Assembly (NCBI GenBank): GCA_963556195.1
Contig: OY744533.1
Location: 44,473,413-44,537,412, forward strand
From: Sepiola atlantica
Taxonomy: Eukaryota; Mollusca; Cephalopoda; Sepiida; Sepiolidae
DNA length: 64,000 bases
Direction: 5' to 3'
Shown here: piece after piece, positions 33,715 through 44,589 of the stretch
Layout of the letters: each line of letters opens with the position of its first letter
Position numbering within the stretch: position 1 is the stretch's first letter
Translations under genes and position numbers: made by a program
Notes under the pieces: generated by a model
What the model was told of the DNA's origin: nothing
Databases searched by the model: none
Seen by the model: only the letters and a program-made list of their open reading frames with translations

Positions 33715-34100
33715 AAGGCGGCGGTTTCAGAAACGCGAAGAGTCGGAGCACTTGGTGATCGGAGTATCGAAGTACTAAAAGAATGGGAGTTTACCGATGT
33801 TTATGGTATCGATAAAGCTTTATTGGCTATGGTACCCAAGCCCGTCTTGCTGTTAGTCTTTTGTGTCCGCTGACTAAAAATGCGACTGATAAGCAAGTTG
33901 GTACTATGAAGGAATTCCCTGACTTGTATTTCATCAAAGTACTTGTGGAACAATTGCTTCAGTTCACGCTCGGATAGACAATGTAGAGCAAATTGCTTTC
34001 CAATCGGATGTATATATGAACGAGTTTCTTGCGGAAACCAAGTCTGTGCCCTCAGCAAGAAAAAGACTTTCATCAGACAAAAGTATGTCAAAAGATTTAT
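33715..34100 (+). pseudogene. Ubiquitin C-terminal hydrolase (UCHL1/UCHL3-type) fragment, frameshifted
   Basis: Peptidase C12 cleaves small adducts from the C-terminus of ubiquitin. Three plus-strand frames in order give EWEFTDVYGIDKALLAMVPK, then LAVSLLCPLTKNATD...DLYFIK, then CGTIASVHARIDNVEQIAFQ and FLAETKSVP. These align with the UCHL3 N-terminal half: W.fvDVYGld.eLL.mvP.Pv, avlLlfPit, vyfmKQt..nsCGTigl.Ha. The catalytic Cys block (CGTI) is present, but the oxyanion Gln and the residues before it are lost at the second frameshift (about 33938). The first shift is at about 33845. Homology ends near 34095, before the catalytic His and Asp. No intron within it, so probably a decayed retrocopy. 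Confidence 0.75.
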
Positions 34101-34109
34101 TTTTATGTG

Positions 34110-35366
34110 TGTGCATAGCCGGCGTAAACCATCCGGTGATGGGAAATAAAGAAAACAAAAGTTTTTCCATATACGTTCTGTTCTTTGTCATTCTTGTTGG
34201 ATCTTACCGGGTACCCCGAAAGAACGGGTAATGCAACATGACGTCATATCGATTGCAATGGCCTTCTCTTCACAAAGGCCACGGTTTAGGACCAGAAAGT
34301 AAGCATTTACCATAAAAATGTTAACAATCGTGCTCAAAACTTTATAATCGACAGTAATCGGCAGTTTTTAAAAAGTTCTTTTTATTTAAATCGCAAAAAA
34401 ACAACGGCAAACAAACAAAAAAAGGATGCAGCCTCTATTCCGAAGCACACATTTATATAACGGTAGATTGTTGGTTTTCAGTTATGCTAACAAATGAACT
34501 TGTTTTGGTTATGGTTCCCACGTTTCTGCTTCCAGTCATTTTTGTTTGTAAGCGAAATAATCAAGAGATTCATTTAGTTTTACAACAAATGTTAATTTGG
34601 GTGAGGAACTTAACCTCTCTTCCCACCGACAGTTAATATGACACTAGGTCGATTGTGAAAAAAATTATTGGGTTTCTTTTACTTTACTCAGCAGACTAAA
34701 AACGCTCAAAAAACAAATATACAACAAATAAAAGTAACTTGAGGCGATAAAATTTATTTTCAAACTTACCTGTGGCATTTGTTTGTATTTTTAACCCGTT
34801 CGAAGTGCTATTTATTAGAAATTAAATTGTTCGTCACACCAAAATCGCAAAGTCCAAGATGGCGGTCGTGGGGGGGGGGGGGGGGTATGTAAGAGAATCA
34901 CGACCGACCGCCATTTTCTTTTTGTGCAAAAAAAAAAAAACAAGATTTTTTTTTTTTACATCTAATAAAAACCCATGTATACTACGTAAAAATACAAACA
35001 AATGTCATAGCTACGTAGGAAAATATCTATTCTCGACGTAGGTCCCCTTTACTCGTTGCATATTTATGTTTTTAAACACTTTCTCGTTCGTTTTTTTGAC
35101 CCCGTTCACGACTCTGCGGAGTAAAGTAAAAGATTCCCAAATTATTTTTAAATAAATTGCGTAAGACGTTTTCATCTATACGCTTTTTTCTTTGTTAACA
35201 AAAAAATAAATAAATGGGGGAAAAAGAGACAAAGTTTGCTTGTATATTGATGAATCGAAAATGTATTAAAAATAAAGAGAGAAAAAAAGAAAAGGGTTGA
35301 CATGCGTATTTGTTCAATGTTCATATTCCATATAAAAAGAAAAATATAAAAAATTTAAAGTACTCA
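34110..35366. other. No gene recognised
   Basis: Non-coding. 'aagatggcggtcg' at 34855-34867 and 'cgaccgccatttt' at 34906-34918 form a 13-bp inverted repeat around a poly-G run (34869-34886). AATAAA-like and T-rich tracts are frequent. Nothing matches a known family. Confidence 0.45.
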
Positions 35367-35460
35367 CAAAAAAATTTTCAAGTGAAATTTGATTTCTTGT
35401 GTATTTTCTTTTTAGTTCGCTTATCAGTGGGCGATCAAATTTCACTTGAAAATTTTTTTG
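35367..35460. repeat. Perfect inverted repeat, 27-bp arms
   Basis: 35367-35393 (ending tgaaatttgat) is the exact reverse complement of 35434-35460, with a 40-base spacer. A hairpin of this perfection in otherwise decayed DNA is probably recent. Confidence 0.92.
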
Positions 35461-35608
35461 TTCATTTTTGCAACAGGAAAAAATTCTATGCAGACGACAC
35501 ATTTTCACTGAAAAAAAGTTCTTGTGAATGAGCAAAAATCTGGAAATCAGCCTTCTTCTTTTCTGTTTTTGTTTTTTTTTGTTTTCAAATAATAAATTAG
35601 CAAAGGGT

Positions 35609-36128
35609 GGCACTTTTCCTGGCCCGCAACGGCCGCTAGCGCCAAATGGCTCAATCGCAGTCATTTAAAAATAAAGAAGTCTTCAATATTAAAGATAAGC
35701 ATATAATTGTCTCCCCCCACCCCTCGAATACATTTTTTTTCGGTTTATTTTTATTTTTCTACTTTTCCAGCGGCCGCCAGTCATTTAAAAATAAAGAATA
35801 GTCTTCAATATTAAAGATAAGATGGAAAAGTAGAAAAAGAAAAAGAAACCGAAAAAACTGTATTCGAGGGGGGGGGGAGACAATTATATGCTAATCTTTA
35901 ATATTGAAGACTATTCTTTATTTTGAAATGACTGCGATTGAGTCACTTGAGCCATGTGGCGGCGGGTGGAAAAGTAGAAAAATAAAAATAAACCGAAAAA
36001 AAATGTATTTAAGGAGGAGGGAGACAATAATATGCTTATCTTTAATATTGAACACTATTCTTTATTTTAACTGCGATTGAGTCACTTGAGCCATTGGCCG
36101 CTGCGGCACAGGAAAAGTGCTGCCGCAG
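35609..36128. mobile_element. Foldback element with three alternating copies of one module
   Basis: Outer ends are inverted: 'gcacttttcctg...ggccgc...atggctcaa' at 35609-35656 and 'gagccattggccgctgcgg...aggaaaagtgct' at 36086-36121. Inside, a module with 'tcattt(a)aaaataaagaa', 'gtcttcaatattaaagata', 'gtctcccccca' and 'tttttctacttttcc' appears at 35660-35775, inverted at 35820-35935, and inverted again at 35965-36080. Part of it recurs at 35780-35820. No ORF. It is a non-autonomous foldback/MITE that has undergone internal rearrangement. Confidence 0.8.
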
Positions 36129-36322
36129 TCATACATATATTTTAATTCTCGGAATTTACCAAGAAAAATAACTTTAAATTGTCATCAATTCCACAGAATA
36201 AAAATTTGCAGTCCAAAAGTGACTTTCGTTCAATAAATTGTCATTGAGAACAACTTCTCACTGTCTAGTACATTATATTTTTAAATTATTATTTAAATTT
36301 AATATTCACCATCATAATGTCG

Positions 36323-36378
36323 ATTTTACATGAAAAGGAGTAAATTTAATGTTAAATTTACTCCTTTTCATGTAAAAT
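36323..36378. repeat. Perfect inverted repeat, 26-bp arms, 4-base loop
   Basis: 36323-36348 (attttacatgaaaaggag...) and 36353-36378 are exact reverse complements around atgt. Imperfect pairing continues outward ('caccatcataat' with 'atattatggtg') to about 36309 and 36392. Confidence 0.92.
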
Positions 36379-36704
36379 TTTTATATTATGGTGACACTCT
36401 GAATGACTGCAAAATTTGTCATGATCGGAACTGTCAGCAATTTCCCTGTAGGAGCGCATCAGGAGATCAGCAATAAACCAATCTCCGGCGGAATTGACCT
36501 TTAACGACCCCTAAAAAATTGATGGTCCCTAACAATCTATTGTATAGTTAATGTTATTGTTCCTGATTAAACTTTAGTATGAAAAAATGTCAATGTTAAG
36601 TACTATAAAAAAAACACATGCCCTCTTTAACTACCACTGACCCTAAATCCGGATCGAAATACGAAAAATAAATAAATTTAAAAAAAGTCGGAAAAGTTTG
36701 CGTG

Positions 36705-36920
36705 ACGCGGTGTAACGGGACCGTTAAAAGTCAATTTCGCCCTAATCCTGTCTTTCCAAATAAGGAGGTAATGCCTGGGAGGATGGTCAATAAATTTAAA
36801 AAAAAAAGAAAGAAGAAAAACCCACCGGAAAACGTGTGCGTGGCGTCGGTGTAATAGAATCGTTAAAAGTCAATTTATAGTCTACGGGGCCGTTAAAAGA
36901 CAATTTCGCCCAATCCCTCT
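36705..36920 (+). repeat. Imperfect tandem duplication with 'ccgttaaaagtcaatttcg'
   Basis: The segment 'cggtgtaacgggaccgttaaa' (36709-36729) plus 'gtcaatttcgcc' recurs at 36845-36920, where the inner part is itself doubled. CpGs are more frequent here than elsewhere in the window. The location, 0.6-0.9 kb upstream of the TMED start, makes it a possible promoter-proximal repeat. Confidence 0.65.
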
Positions 36921-37004
36921 TTTGAAACAGAAACTCGAAAGCTTGTGCCAGATTAGGGTTTTGAAAGGGTTGACAAGCATTGGTCATACATAGACAATAT
37001 TCCG

Positions 37005-37048
37005 TTCGACCACGGCTATCGTATCGTATTACGATGGCCGTGGTCCGA
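37005..37048. repeat. Inverted repeat 'cgaccacggctatcgta / tacgatggccgtggtccg'
   Basis: A near-perfect 16-18 bp inverted repeat with a short centre, lying about 510 bases upstream of the TMED start codon. It could be a factor-binding palindrome or a hairpin. Function unknown. Confidence 0.75.
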
Positions 37049-37171
37049 CCCACGTAGTAACAAGAAGACCAGGTATGGAACGCATGTTACAGGCCTAGCC
37101 TTTACCCGAACAGTATGTTATGTTAAAAAGAAACGTCAACATTAACAGTTGGAGTGGGAAAGAAAAAGAAA

Positions 37172-37204
37172 ATGCAAATTGAGTGCGGTCCTGAAACCGG
37201 AAGT
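37172..37204 (+). promoter_or_regulatory. Octamer and ETS motifs upstream of the TMED gene
   Basis: ATGCAAAT at 37172-37179 is the octamer element and ACCGGAAGT at 37196-37204 is a consensus ETS/GABP site. ETS sites near start sites are common in TATA-less housekeeping promoters. There is no TATA box at the expected distance, and the region to 37550 is pyrimidine-rich, as in many 5' leaders. The transcription start is not fixed by the sequence. Confidence 0.45.
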
Positions 37205-37552
37205 AGCAGTTGCTAGCGCCGTCTACCGGCCACGTCACTCAGATCAGCATCGTCGTTTCGCCATTAACACATCCAAGGACGCCTTCCGACCGGCATTTAA
37301 TCTACAAACCAGATAGGATCTTCTCCACCATTCTTTTTTTTCTTCACAACGCACACAAAAAAGCACATTTGCCAAAAAGTGAACTGGCAGAAAATATTCT
37401 TTTCACTCTATCTCTTTTATCTTCTTCCTTTTTCGCAAACTCTCCTCCCCTTCTAAAATCTTTTGGTCTGGTCTCCAAGTGCTGGACTGGAGAAAGTTTT
37501 TCAAGCTTGTATCCCCCAAAAGTTGATTGTTACTTTCAGTTTTATTCCCAGG

Positions 37553-37747
37553 ATGGTGGAGTTAAGTAATATTAATAATGTCGCTGGATCTTTAACATCT
37601 TCCATTGTCTTATTGTCGGGGATTATCTGTTTGCTTTGTGTTCAAACTGTTTTCACGGGTGAACTTACATTTGAGTTACCCGACAATGAACGGATGTGTT
37701 TCTTTGAGAAAATTGACAAAGGTACAAAATGTACCTTAGAGTTCCAG
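37553..37747 (+). CDS. TMED7: TMED7/TMED3-like p24 cargo receptor, coding exon 1
   Basis: p24-gamma proteins cycle between ER and Golgi in COPI/COPII vesicles and act as cargo receptors and coat adaptors. This exon encodes 65 residues. Residues 13-35 are a hydrophobic signal sequence ([16 protein letters not shown]), followed by the start of the lumenal GOLD domain: [17 protein letters not shown] and GTKCTLEFQ. The two Cys at about residues 49 and 60 match the family's positions; the first is expected to pair with a Cys encoded in exon 2. I chose the ATG at 37553 because of its Kozak context (A at -3, G at +4) and a signal peptide of normal length; the frame is open back to 37463. It ends at a cag|gtaagt donor in phase 0. 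The 'ttattcccag' before the ATG could be a 3' splice site, so an upstream non-coding exon is possible. TMED3 is the alternative name. Confidence 0.93.
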
Positions 37748-38591
37748 GTAAGTTAATTTGAGACATTCACGAAGAATACCATCGCTTTTTTTTCTTCATT
37801 AAGGATAGGGATATAATGGAAAAATCATGTCTGACATACACTGAAAACCGCCAAACAAAATCAGCCCATCTGTAAAATAAATAAAACTATGAGAAATGTA
37901 TTGTACACTATTTATTTAGCTTTAACATTTTTTTTAAAAAACTAATTATTGAATAAACTTTTAAAGTTTCTTGTAAGAATTTAGATATATAAAAATTTAG
38001 ACACATTGTCACGTTTTTTTAAAATTATTTACCCAGTGTTATCAGAGTGAATAACTTACAAACATAATTTAAAATATAGTCATGTTTACAATTATTTAAA
38101 AAAAAATAGCTTTCTTAAACATTCGTTTTAGTTTTCCCGTAAGTTATTTTTTATTTCAATAAATATTCGATTAATAGTAAATAAAAGTATAATTCAATGT
38201 GTATTTATCAAATTTAGGAATGGCGAGAAACACGCACGTCGTATACGGTATCTTGTGTGAGAGATGTGACTTTAGGTTAGATGATGTTTGAACCATACGG
38301 AATTTATTAAGTGTCGATTAGCGTACAACATAATGTAAATATTTGATCAGAAATTCAATATTTAAAAAAATATTGACAAATTTGACACTTTTCACCATCA
38401 GTGTTTTTGATCCCTCCTGGAGGAGGAACAGCTCCTTGGTTTCCGGCACCTTATTGGTGACTCTTTTATCTAAATAAATATTTGAAATAGAAATGTTATT
38501 GTGAGAAGAGTACCTTAGCCACTAATAAATATATATTTATAAGTGTGTATGCCGATTTTTAGAATTATTTTTTTCACTTAAAATAAATCGG

Positions 38592-38858
38592 TAAAATTGT
38601 CGTTTTCCAATTAAAATGGCGGACAATAAATCGTCTGCAGTTTTCTGATTTTTTTTTTCTGACTTCACAAATAAGTAAATACAAATAAATTGTTTTGGAC
38701 TAATTTCCCCACTGTATTTCCTTTTTTTTTTTTTAATTAAGGTAAATTTTAAATTAGTCCTAAACAATTTATTTGGGTTTACTTACTCATTCGTGAGGTC
38801 GGAAAACTGCAGACGATCTATTGTCCGCCATTTTGGTTGGGAAATGACTATTTTACTA
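38592..38858. repeat. Diverged inverted repeat, ~120-bp arms
   Basis: The left arm (from 'gtaaaattgtcgttttccaa' through 'atggcggacaata' and 'cgtctgcagttttc') is matched in reverse by the right arm ('gaaaactgcagacg', 'tattgtccgccat', 'gggaaatgac...ttttac'). The centre holds a poly-T run. 'gccatttt' blocks resembling the ends recur near 39150 and 39830, so this may be a foldback transposon family. Confidence 0.8.
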
Positions 38859-39522
38859 AATAATCATTACCACCGGGATTTCTTTAAAATGTAGACGTTT
38901 AGCATTTCGTCTTTTTTTAATAAGCTTAACATCAGCAGTTGTATAGATTACCATGGAGATCGGCAAAACGAAAGCGCACAGTCTTCCATTTTAGTTGAAA
39001 TAATTAACGAGTACAAAAAAATAAATAAATAAACCATTATTTTAGCTTAAACTTATGATTTGTGTGTGTGTTTTTTTTAAAACCAGTATGTAACATTAAG
39101 TTGAATATTATTTGAACAAAACGTACCGATCTTGTATTTTTCCCGTCCACCATATTGAAAATGGCCACTGACGCATTGGTTCGTGGGTAATTTTCTATAT
39201 GACGGAAATGTTTTGTTCAAAGAATATTTTGTAAAAAAGTCTATTATGCCGCCGCGAAACCGGATGTTGAATAACACAACGAACAAACGGATGTGTGCTG
39301 AAAATGAAAACAAAAATTTCACAAAAAATAAACTTACACAGGCTGGAGCTGCTGTTGAAGTGGTAACGATGCTGACTGACAAGCTGGCATTCGGTTTCAT
39401 ATCAGCATTTTCACTTTTGGTCGTTGGAAACCTTCACGTGGTTTCTCTTGTAAGTACCTGACTCTAGAAAAGAATCGAAAAACCAATGGCAACAACCGGT
39501 TATGCTGATTCATACGAATGTA

Positions 39523-39665
39523 CGGTGGCTAAATGGTTAATGATGCGGACTGTGGACCTGGGGGTGCCGGTTTCGAATCTAGTTTGTTCCACAGAAACAC
39601 CTTCATCAAAACCCATACCTGACCTTGTATCTAACCATCTGGAGAGGAGGTAAATAAAAATACGA
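39523..39665 (+). mobile_element. tRNA-derived SINE
   Basis: Shows a Pol III A box (tggctaaatgg, 39526-39536) and B box (ggtttcgaatct, 39569-39580) with about 33 bp between, normal tRNA spacing. A ~75-bp non-tRNA tail ending 'ggtaaataaaaata' follows. The tRNA of origin is not clear. No second copy is visible in the window. It abuts foldback element M copy 2. Confidence 0.75.
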
Positions 39666-39679
39666 TTGTATTTTACTTT

Positions 39680-39750
39680 ATTAACCCAACCACTAAGTCC
39701 GTGGTGGCAATATGCCACCCGGACTTTAGAGTTAATGGTTGGGTTAGTGA
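39680..39750. repeat. Small foldback element M, copy 2
   Basis: Arms 'ttaacccaaccactaa' and 'ttaatggttgggttagtg' surround 'gtggcaatatgccac', so the whole unit folds on itself. It is the counterpart of the copy at 20442-20524, with the same core. The length and lack of ends longer than the hairpin fit a miniature foldback transposon. Confidence 0.75.
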
Positions 39751-40339
39751 AGGGCACTAATTGTATCGATTCCACATCCCGTTTAGTAGCGGCATAATAA
39801 ACTTTTAGCGTTATATATTAAAAAATGGCCACACCTCATTGAATTATGGTTAATTTTCTATATGGTGGACCAGGACCAGAAATTAAAGAGATTAGTTTTT
39901 TTTACTCGTCAATCATTTTAATCACTACAATGGAAGATAACCAGAAAAGTTTTTTGTTTTTTTATCGCACTTTGCATTTACTAATACTAAATGTAATGTC
40001 TTTTTGTATCAAACAGCCGTTTATTATTCTTTATTTTTAATGAGAAACGGTGTTACTGTTTGCTTACACAGTAACGTATTTGTTGTATCTGAGAATTCCA
40101 GCTGCTTCTACAAGAATTTAAGCGAACCAAATCTCAAACTTAGTATAGGGTTGGGAAAAAAACAACAGTTCGGTTCATATTCTGTAGAAGTACCAATTTT
40201 AGTTTTCAAAATTAACCAAATTTTTATTCTAAATTTGCCTTCGTAATTAACTCCACTTTTTCTGTAAGTATTCTTTTTCTTTCTATAAACTCATTCTAGA
40301 TGTGAACAAGTTTAAAGTCACTTTTTAACCAAGAAAACC

Positions 40340-40430
40340 TGATCGTTTTAATGTGAGGAAAATCCATTTCACCGCCCAAAAAGGGGAAGGGGTCACCCTC
40401 GATGGGAACAAAAAAAAATACCTGTATAGT
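40340..40430 (-). repeat. Possible fragment of U2-like repeat B
   Basis: 'ttttaatgtgaggaaaatcca' (40349-40369) followed by 'cccaaaaaggggaagg' resembles the segment 'ttttaatgtgaggaaagtcca…cccaaaagggagg' at 48566-48601 in the minus-strand U2-like copy. Similarity ends before the U2-like head. Weak but in the right order. Confidence 0.4.
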
Positions 40431-41279
40431 CCTGTCGAAACTTGGCCAGTAACCTCATCCCATTCTTTCTGAAAGGAGGAGGTAATGCCCAGGAGAATAC
40501 CCCTCCCCTCTATACTACACTTTGATTCTAGGCCGGATCTTTGTAAATTTTTTTTAAATTTCACCTTCTCCCCCAAATATCTATCCATCAATCTTGGAAC
40601 TTATTTTCGTAAACTAAAATCTGTTTTAAAATTTTTATTTACGTGGATTACTTTTGCGTCAAAAATATATATTCACTATTTCTCCCTCCTTTAACATCTA
40701 GTTTTCTTTTTTCTTAATAAATATGCTTGTGCTGTAAAAAGAAAACCATTTTATTTTCAAGACATAGAAAACACATTGTCAGCATCCTCTTCATTTCAGG
40801 GAAAATTATTTTTTACAAATTGAATTCTTCAAATTGTTCATCCTAGTTAAAAATGCAACTATAAAAAAACATGCAATATATTCATAGCACAGACGAGAGG
40901 GCAAAATTGACCATGAATAATATTTATTTTTATTTAAATACTTAGAACATTTGACAATTCCATTTAAGGGTTCAAATTCTAACACAAAAGTTTACAGATT
41001 TTTTAATTTATTTTTTTAATGATTATATTAAACAAAAATAAGCATAAATAAACTTTTTTTTCGTAGACTGCAATTTCCTGGCGATCACTCACCCTAACTT
41101 GTGGTGGTCATGTTGGAATTTGGACCTATAAATTGAAAATGCACCCATTATTATGTCATAGTTTTATTAGTTTGGTGTCTAAAATAGCTTTTATTGTCAT
41201 TAAATTTGATTCTTTGTAATGAGTAAATCGTTTAAAATGATCACTGGGAATTCTGGAATCTTGTACATGTAAGAAAGAA

Positions 41280-41413
41280 CCGTTTATGATTTGAAAGCTA
41301 CAAAAAATGTAAAAATGCAGATGACACTAAGCATGCAATGGGCTAAAAAAAAAGAGTTGAAAAAACAAACTTTCTTAAAAAAAAAAAAAGGGTGTCTTTC
41401 AAATCATAAACGG
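41280..41413. repeat. Perfect inverted repeat, 18-bp arms
   Basis: ccgtttatgatttgaaag (41280-41297) is the exact reverse complement of 41396-41413. The 98-base spacer is A-rich. No further terminal structure. Confidence 0.85.
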
Positions 41414-41877
41414 CTTCGGCATCTTCTAGAACTGGTTTTGAATTCCCCTTCACTACTCGGAACTGAAATCCTCTGGATGCCCATTTCTTACGAGTACCGT
41501 TCACTATAATGTTGCAATGTCTTTTCTGAAAACCTCCAAAGGTAGCACTTGTCAATCTATTTATTGTCTTAAGAACTTTCATGTCTACAAATGTTGTAAA
41601 ATTTGATGCTAGTGTCTTTCACAAGACTAAACTGATTTGTTTGTTAAAAATACTGCAACAAATAAGAAATGATCTGAATGTATTGCAAGTAAAAGTAAAT
41701 GTTAAAACAATCTAATGTTCTCAACTCTGCCAAGTTTAGACCTGGAGAATTGTATAAAGCGGAAAAATCCTGATTCAACTAAATGGATATTTAAAAAAAA
41801 ATCACATCTTAGGCCATGCACACATATAAAAACCGTCCTTAATAAACGTAAAACTCATCATCATATTCGCTTTAATG

Positions 41878-42330
41878 TTTTACATGCTGACATGTGTTGA
41901 ATAATTTGTAGAAATTGACATCCAAACTAGCCTATCCCTGGCCAGTTGTTTATTTATCCCTTTTTTTAAATCCATCTTTATCACTTTCTCCCATGTTTTC
42001 CTTGGCTTACCCTTGCTAATTGACCCTGTTACTTCAACTGTCCGACATCTACTAACCCAAGAACTCTCATCCATTGTTTCAACGTGGCCATACCAACAAA
42101 GTCTCCTGTTCTGCACACATATCCCTATACTGTCCAGATTTCATCTGAGGTCATCAAAACTAAGCCTGTCTTTAACACTCAAATTACACATCCATCGTAT
42201 CACTCTCATATAATTTTACTCCATACAACGCATATCCTCAACCCTCGTTGCCAGGTTTCACTTCCACGCATCATAACACTGTATACACATGCATGATAGA
42301 CTCTTCCTTTGGTTGACAGTGGTAACGCTC
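41878..42330 (-). mobile_element. LINE 3' fragment (GHVETMDESSW type)
   Basis: The minus strand reads IIRVIRWMCNLSVKDRLS, then NRRLCWYGHVETMDESSW and VSRCRTVEVTGSISKGKPRK, the same ordered blocks as the copies at 18805-19300 and 62786-63180. It ends at 41878 with 'ttttacatgctgacatgtgttg' on the plus strand, i.e. the family's 3' terminal motif. No RT. Frame disrupted near 42120-42250. Confidence 0.82.
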
Positions 42331-43501
42331 TGCTAGTTAGTAATGACAGACAACTGGAATAGTATTAAATGTGTATTTTCTCTTGCTATACATTGTTATA
42401 GTTTTCATAAAATAAGTGTTCCATCGTTTTAAAGAGAATCTAGCAAAGACTTATTTTCCCTAACATTAAACAATCTTTCCAGTTGGGCATTACTATAAGG
42501 AATCACCTAAGTAACTTCTGCAACTTGCACGATTGTTTAGATCAACAAATTTAACTTGTGTCTATCCGTCACACCTCTGCATTGTATCGCCTTCTAAATA
42601 TCACATTTCTAAATTTAACTTTGTTTACTCTGAGTGTGAATTTGTCTTCATCCGAATTTAGAGCTTAATTTTGACACCGAAACAAAATCACAACTCCAGT
42701 TTAAAACAAGTAACAATGTTTTATTTTTAAGTTACAATAATACTTAGTTTTTCAATCAAACAGCGAGCTTGCAATCAGGACAAACATCTCTTTCAATAGA
42801 ACACAAACAGTCCCTTTGCTTAAGGCCTCAAAGGCCGTTATCTCTCAGACCAGGCAAACACCAAACTTGCTCTGTACGTTTTGCTTGAATATATATGGAT
42901 ATCAATTGGACCATTGCAAGACTACTTGAGATTTATAAGCTGTAAATCTATGGACATAAAAACAGGAATGAACTTTTGTAGCATTTCAAGTGGCTCGCAA
43001 TCGCAGCATGGAACCTCGACTTAAAGAGACAATCACTTCCAATTATAGAAATCAAATTTTGGGTGGTCAAAGCTAAGGCGGATACATCTATATGCACCAC
43101 ACTAAACATGCAGCACTGCACATGTTTGTTTACATGAGAAAACTTTCCTTAAACATCAGATTAATGATAAACGACAGATTTTGGAGGTTTGCCAGTCTTG
43201 ACAATAAAAAAAATTATTTACATATAAAAAAGATAAAGTAAAAACGAGCAAATAAAAATGAAATAAATATCTAAATTTACTTATTATATTAATTAAAAAG
43301 AAACACCTCAGATTATTTAAATGGCAGAGGAAGTTTTTAATTTTGGTTGCAGAAAGCATTTAATCCTAGTCACCAGTTGAAAGTGGGAAGAGAATTAATA
43401 TTAAGTCTTTCTCAGTTAATGTTGTGAAAATGTGTGACCTATTTTTGTTTTTCTACATTAAAACGAAAAATTTGATAGGACTTTTTAATTGATGATTTAT
43501 A

Positions 43502-43560
43502 TCTCTATAATATAGGAAAGCCGTTCTGATTCTTATATATTATCAATACATTGCACCCTA
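43502..43560 (+). mobile_element. Helitron-like 5' end
   Basis: A|TCTCTATAATATAGGAAAGC resembles the 5' ends at 44243, 54242 and 56783 (TCTA..TATATAAAGGA). The matching 3' end was not found, so the element's length is unknown. Confidence 0.35.
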
Positions 43561-43714
43561 AAAACTTAATGACATATTCAGAATAACTAGGGCTATTTGT
43601 GGATGGTAGAATCATGCTCTTCAGATAAATGTTAATAGATTTAATTCCTTCCAGAAAATTTGTAGACAGTCGGATTTCTTTTTTTGAACAGTAGGGGTGG
43701 GGTGGGAGGAATTA

Positions 43715-43945
43715 GTGTATTCGTCCTTACATAATTACTTCCCTTTGTTTTCACCAAAAATTAATGTTTTGTACACCAAATATTGCATAGTTTAAATCCA
43801 CTAAATAAACTCTACAAAGTTCATGTACATACTAGACTTTCATCCAATAAAATAAGAAAAAGGAATTTTACTATTCATCCCTTTGTTTGCAACAAAAAGT
43901 ATTTTGGGAACCAAATAATGCATAGTTTAAATTTAAAAAAAAAAA
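43715..43945. repeat. Direct duplication with 'gcatagtttaaat'
   Basis: 'ttccctttgttttcaccaaaa...gcatagtttaaatcc' (43739-43800) recurs as 'atccctttgtttgcaacaaaa...gcatagtttaaattt' (43877-43935). Two diverged tandem copies about 135 bp apart. No coding potential. Confidence 0.65.
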
Positions 43946-44242
43946 AAACTAAAAGTTTCTAGGAAAAAAGAAGAAAAAAACGATAACCTTACAAAAGTGT
44001 AATAAAAAAAACCAACGAAATACTGTGAATATTCAAATTTATAATTCTTAAAACATTTTTGAGAAAAAAAAAAACAGAATTAATAATAATTGTTTGAAAT
44101 AAGTTCATTTAACATTTATAAAGTAAAAAAGTTGTACTATGTTAGAATTATGCAGTCCAGCAATTTCATTTTTACTATGCCTAATATTGCAAGTACTCTT
44201 TTTCCACTTATCAATTATGGCTTTGATGCCAACATACATTCA

Positions 44243-44400
44243 TCTAATATATAAAGGAAAACCGGTCTGTTTGTCGATTTTGGTCATTGATAGCTTCTTT
44301 AAAGAGGATGGAAAATTTTTTTACATTTCAGTAAGGTTTATGAAAGAAAGTAAAAATAATCCTTTGATAAGAAACACCTAGGTTTTCATAAATTTAATCT
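44243..44400 (+). mobile_element. Helitron-like 5' end
   Basis: A|TCTAATATATAAAGGAAAAC preceded by A and followed by 'ggtctgtttgtcg', similar in shape to the other TC...TATAAAGG ends. No CTRR-hairpin end found downstream. Call rests on a short terminal motif. Confidence 0.4.
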
Positions 44401-44589
44401 GTTTTAGAATTAAAAAATTTTCAGTTTTTAAAATGTGCAATTTTGTCATTAAAACTCCATGTCATTTAGATCCAGTATATAGTTTGAATATTTTATTTAT
44501 ACTTTATCATTTTAACTGCACACACGTGGTGTTATTCTCTGTACACGTGGTAACCATTGTTCATGTGTCTTTTGTGTATCGACAAAATA

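Noticed and set aside
37463..37552. Upstream in-frame ATG extending the TMED protein by 30 residues
   Set aside because: It would place a polar stretch before the signal peptide. The ATG at 37553 has better context and gives a normal signal sequence.
39077..39461. Overlapping 92- and 107-codon frames on opposite strands
   Set aside because: Neither resembles a known protein and both lie in intron 1 next to repeat fragments that resemble the 38.6-kb inverted repeat ends.
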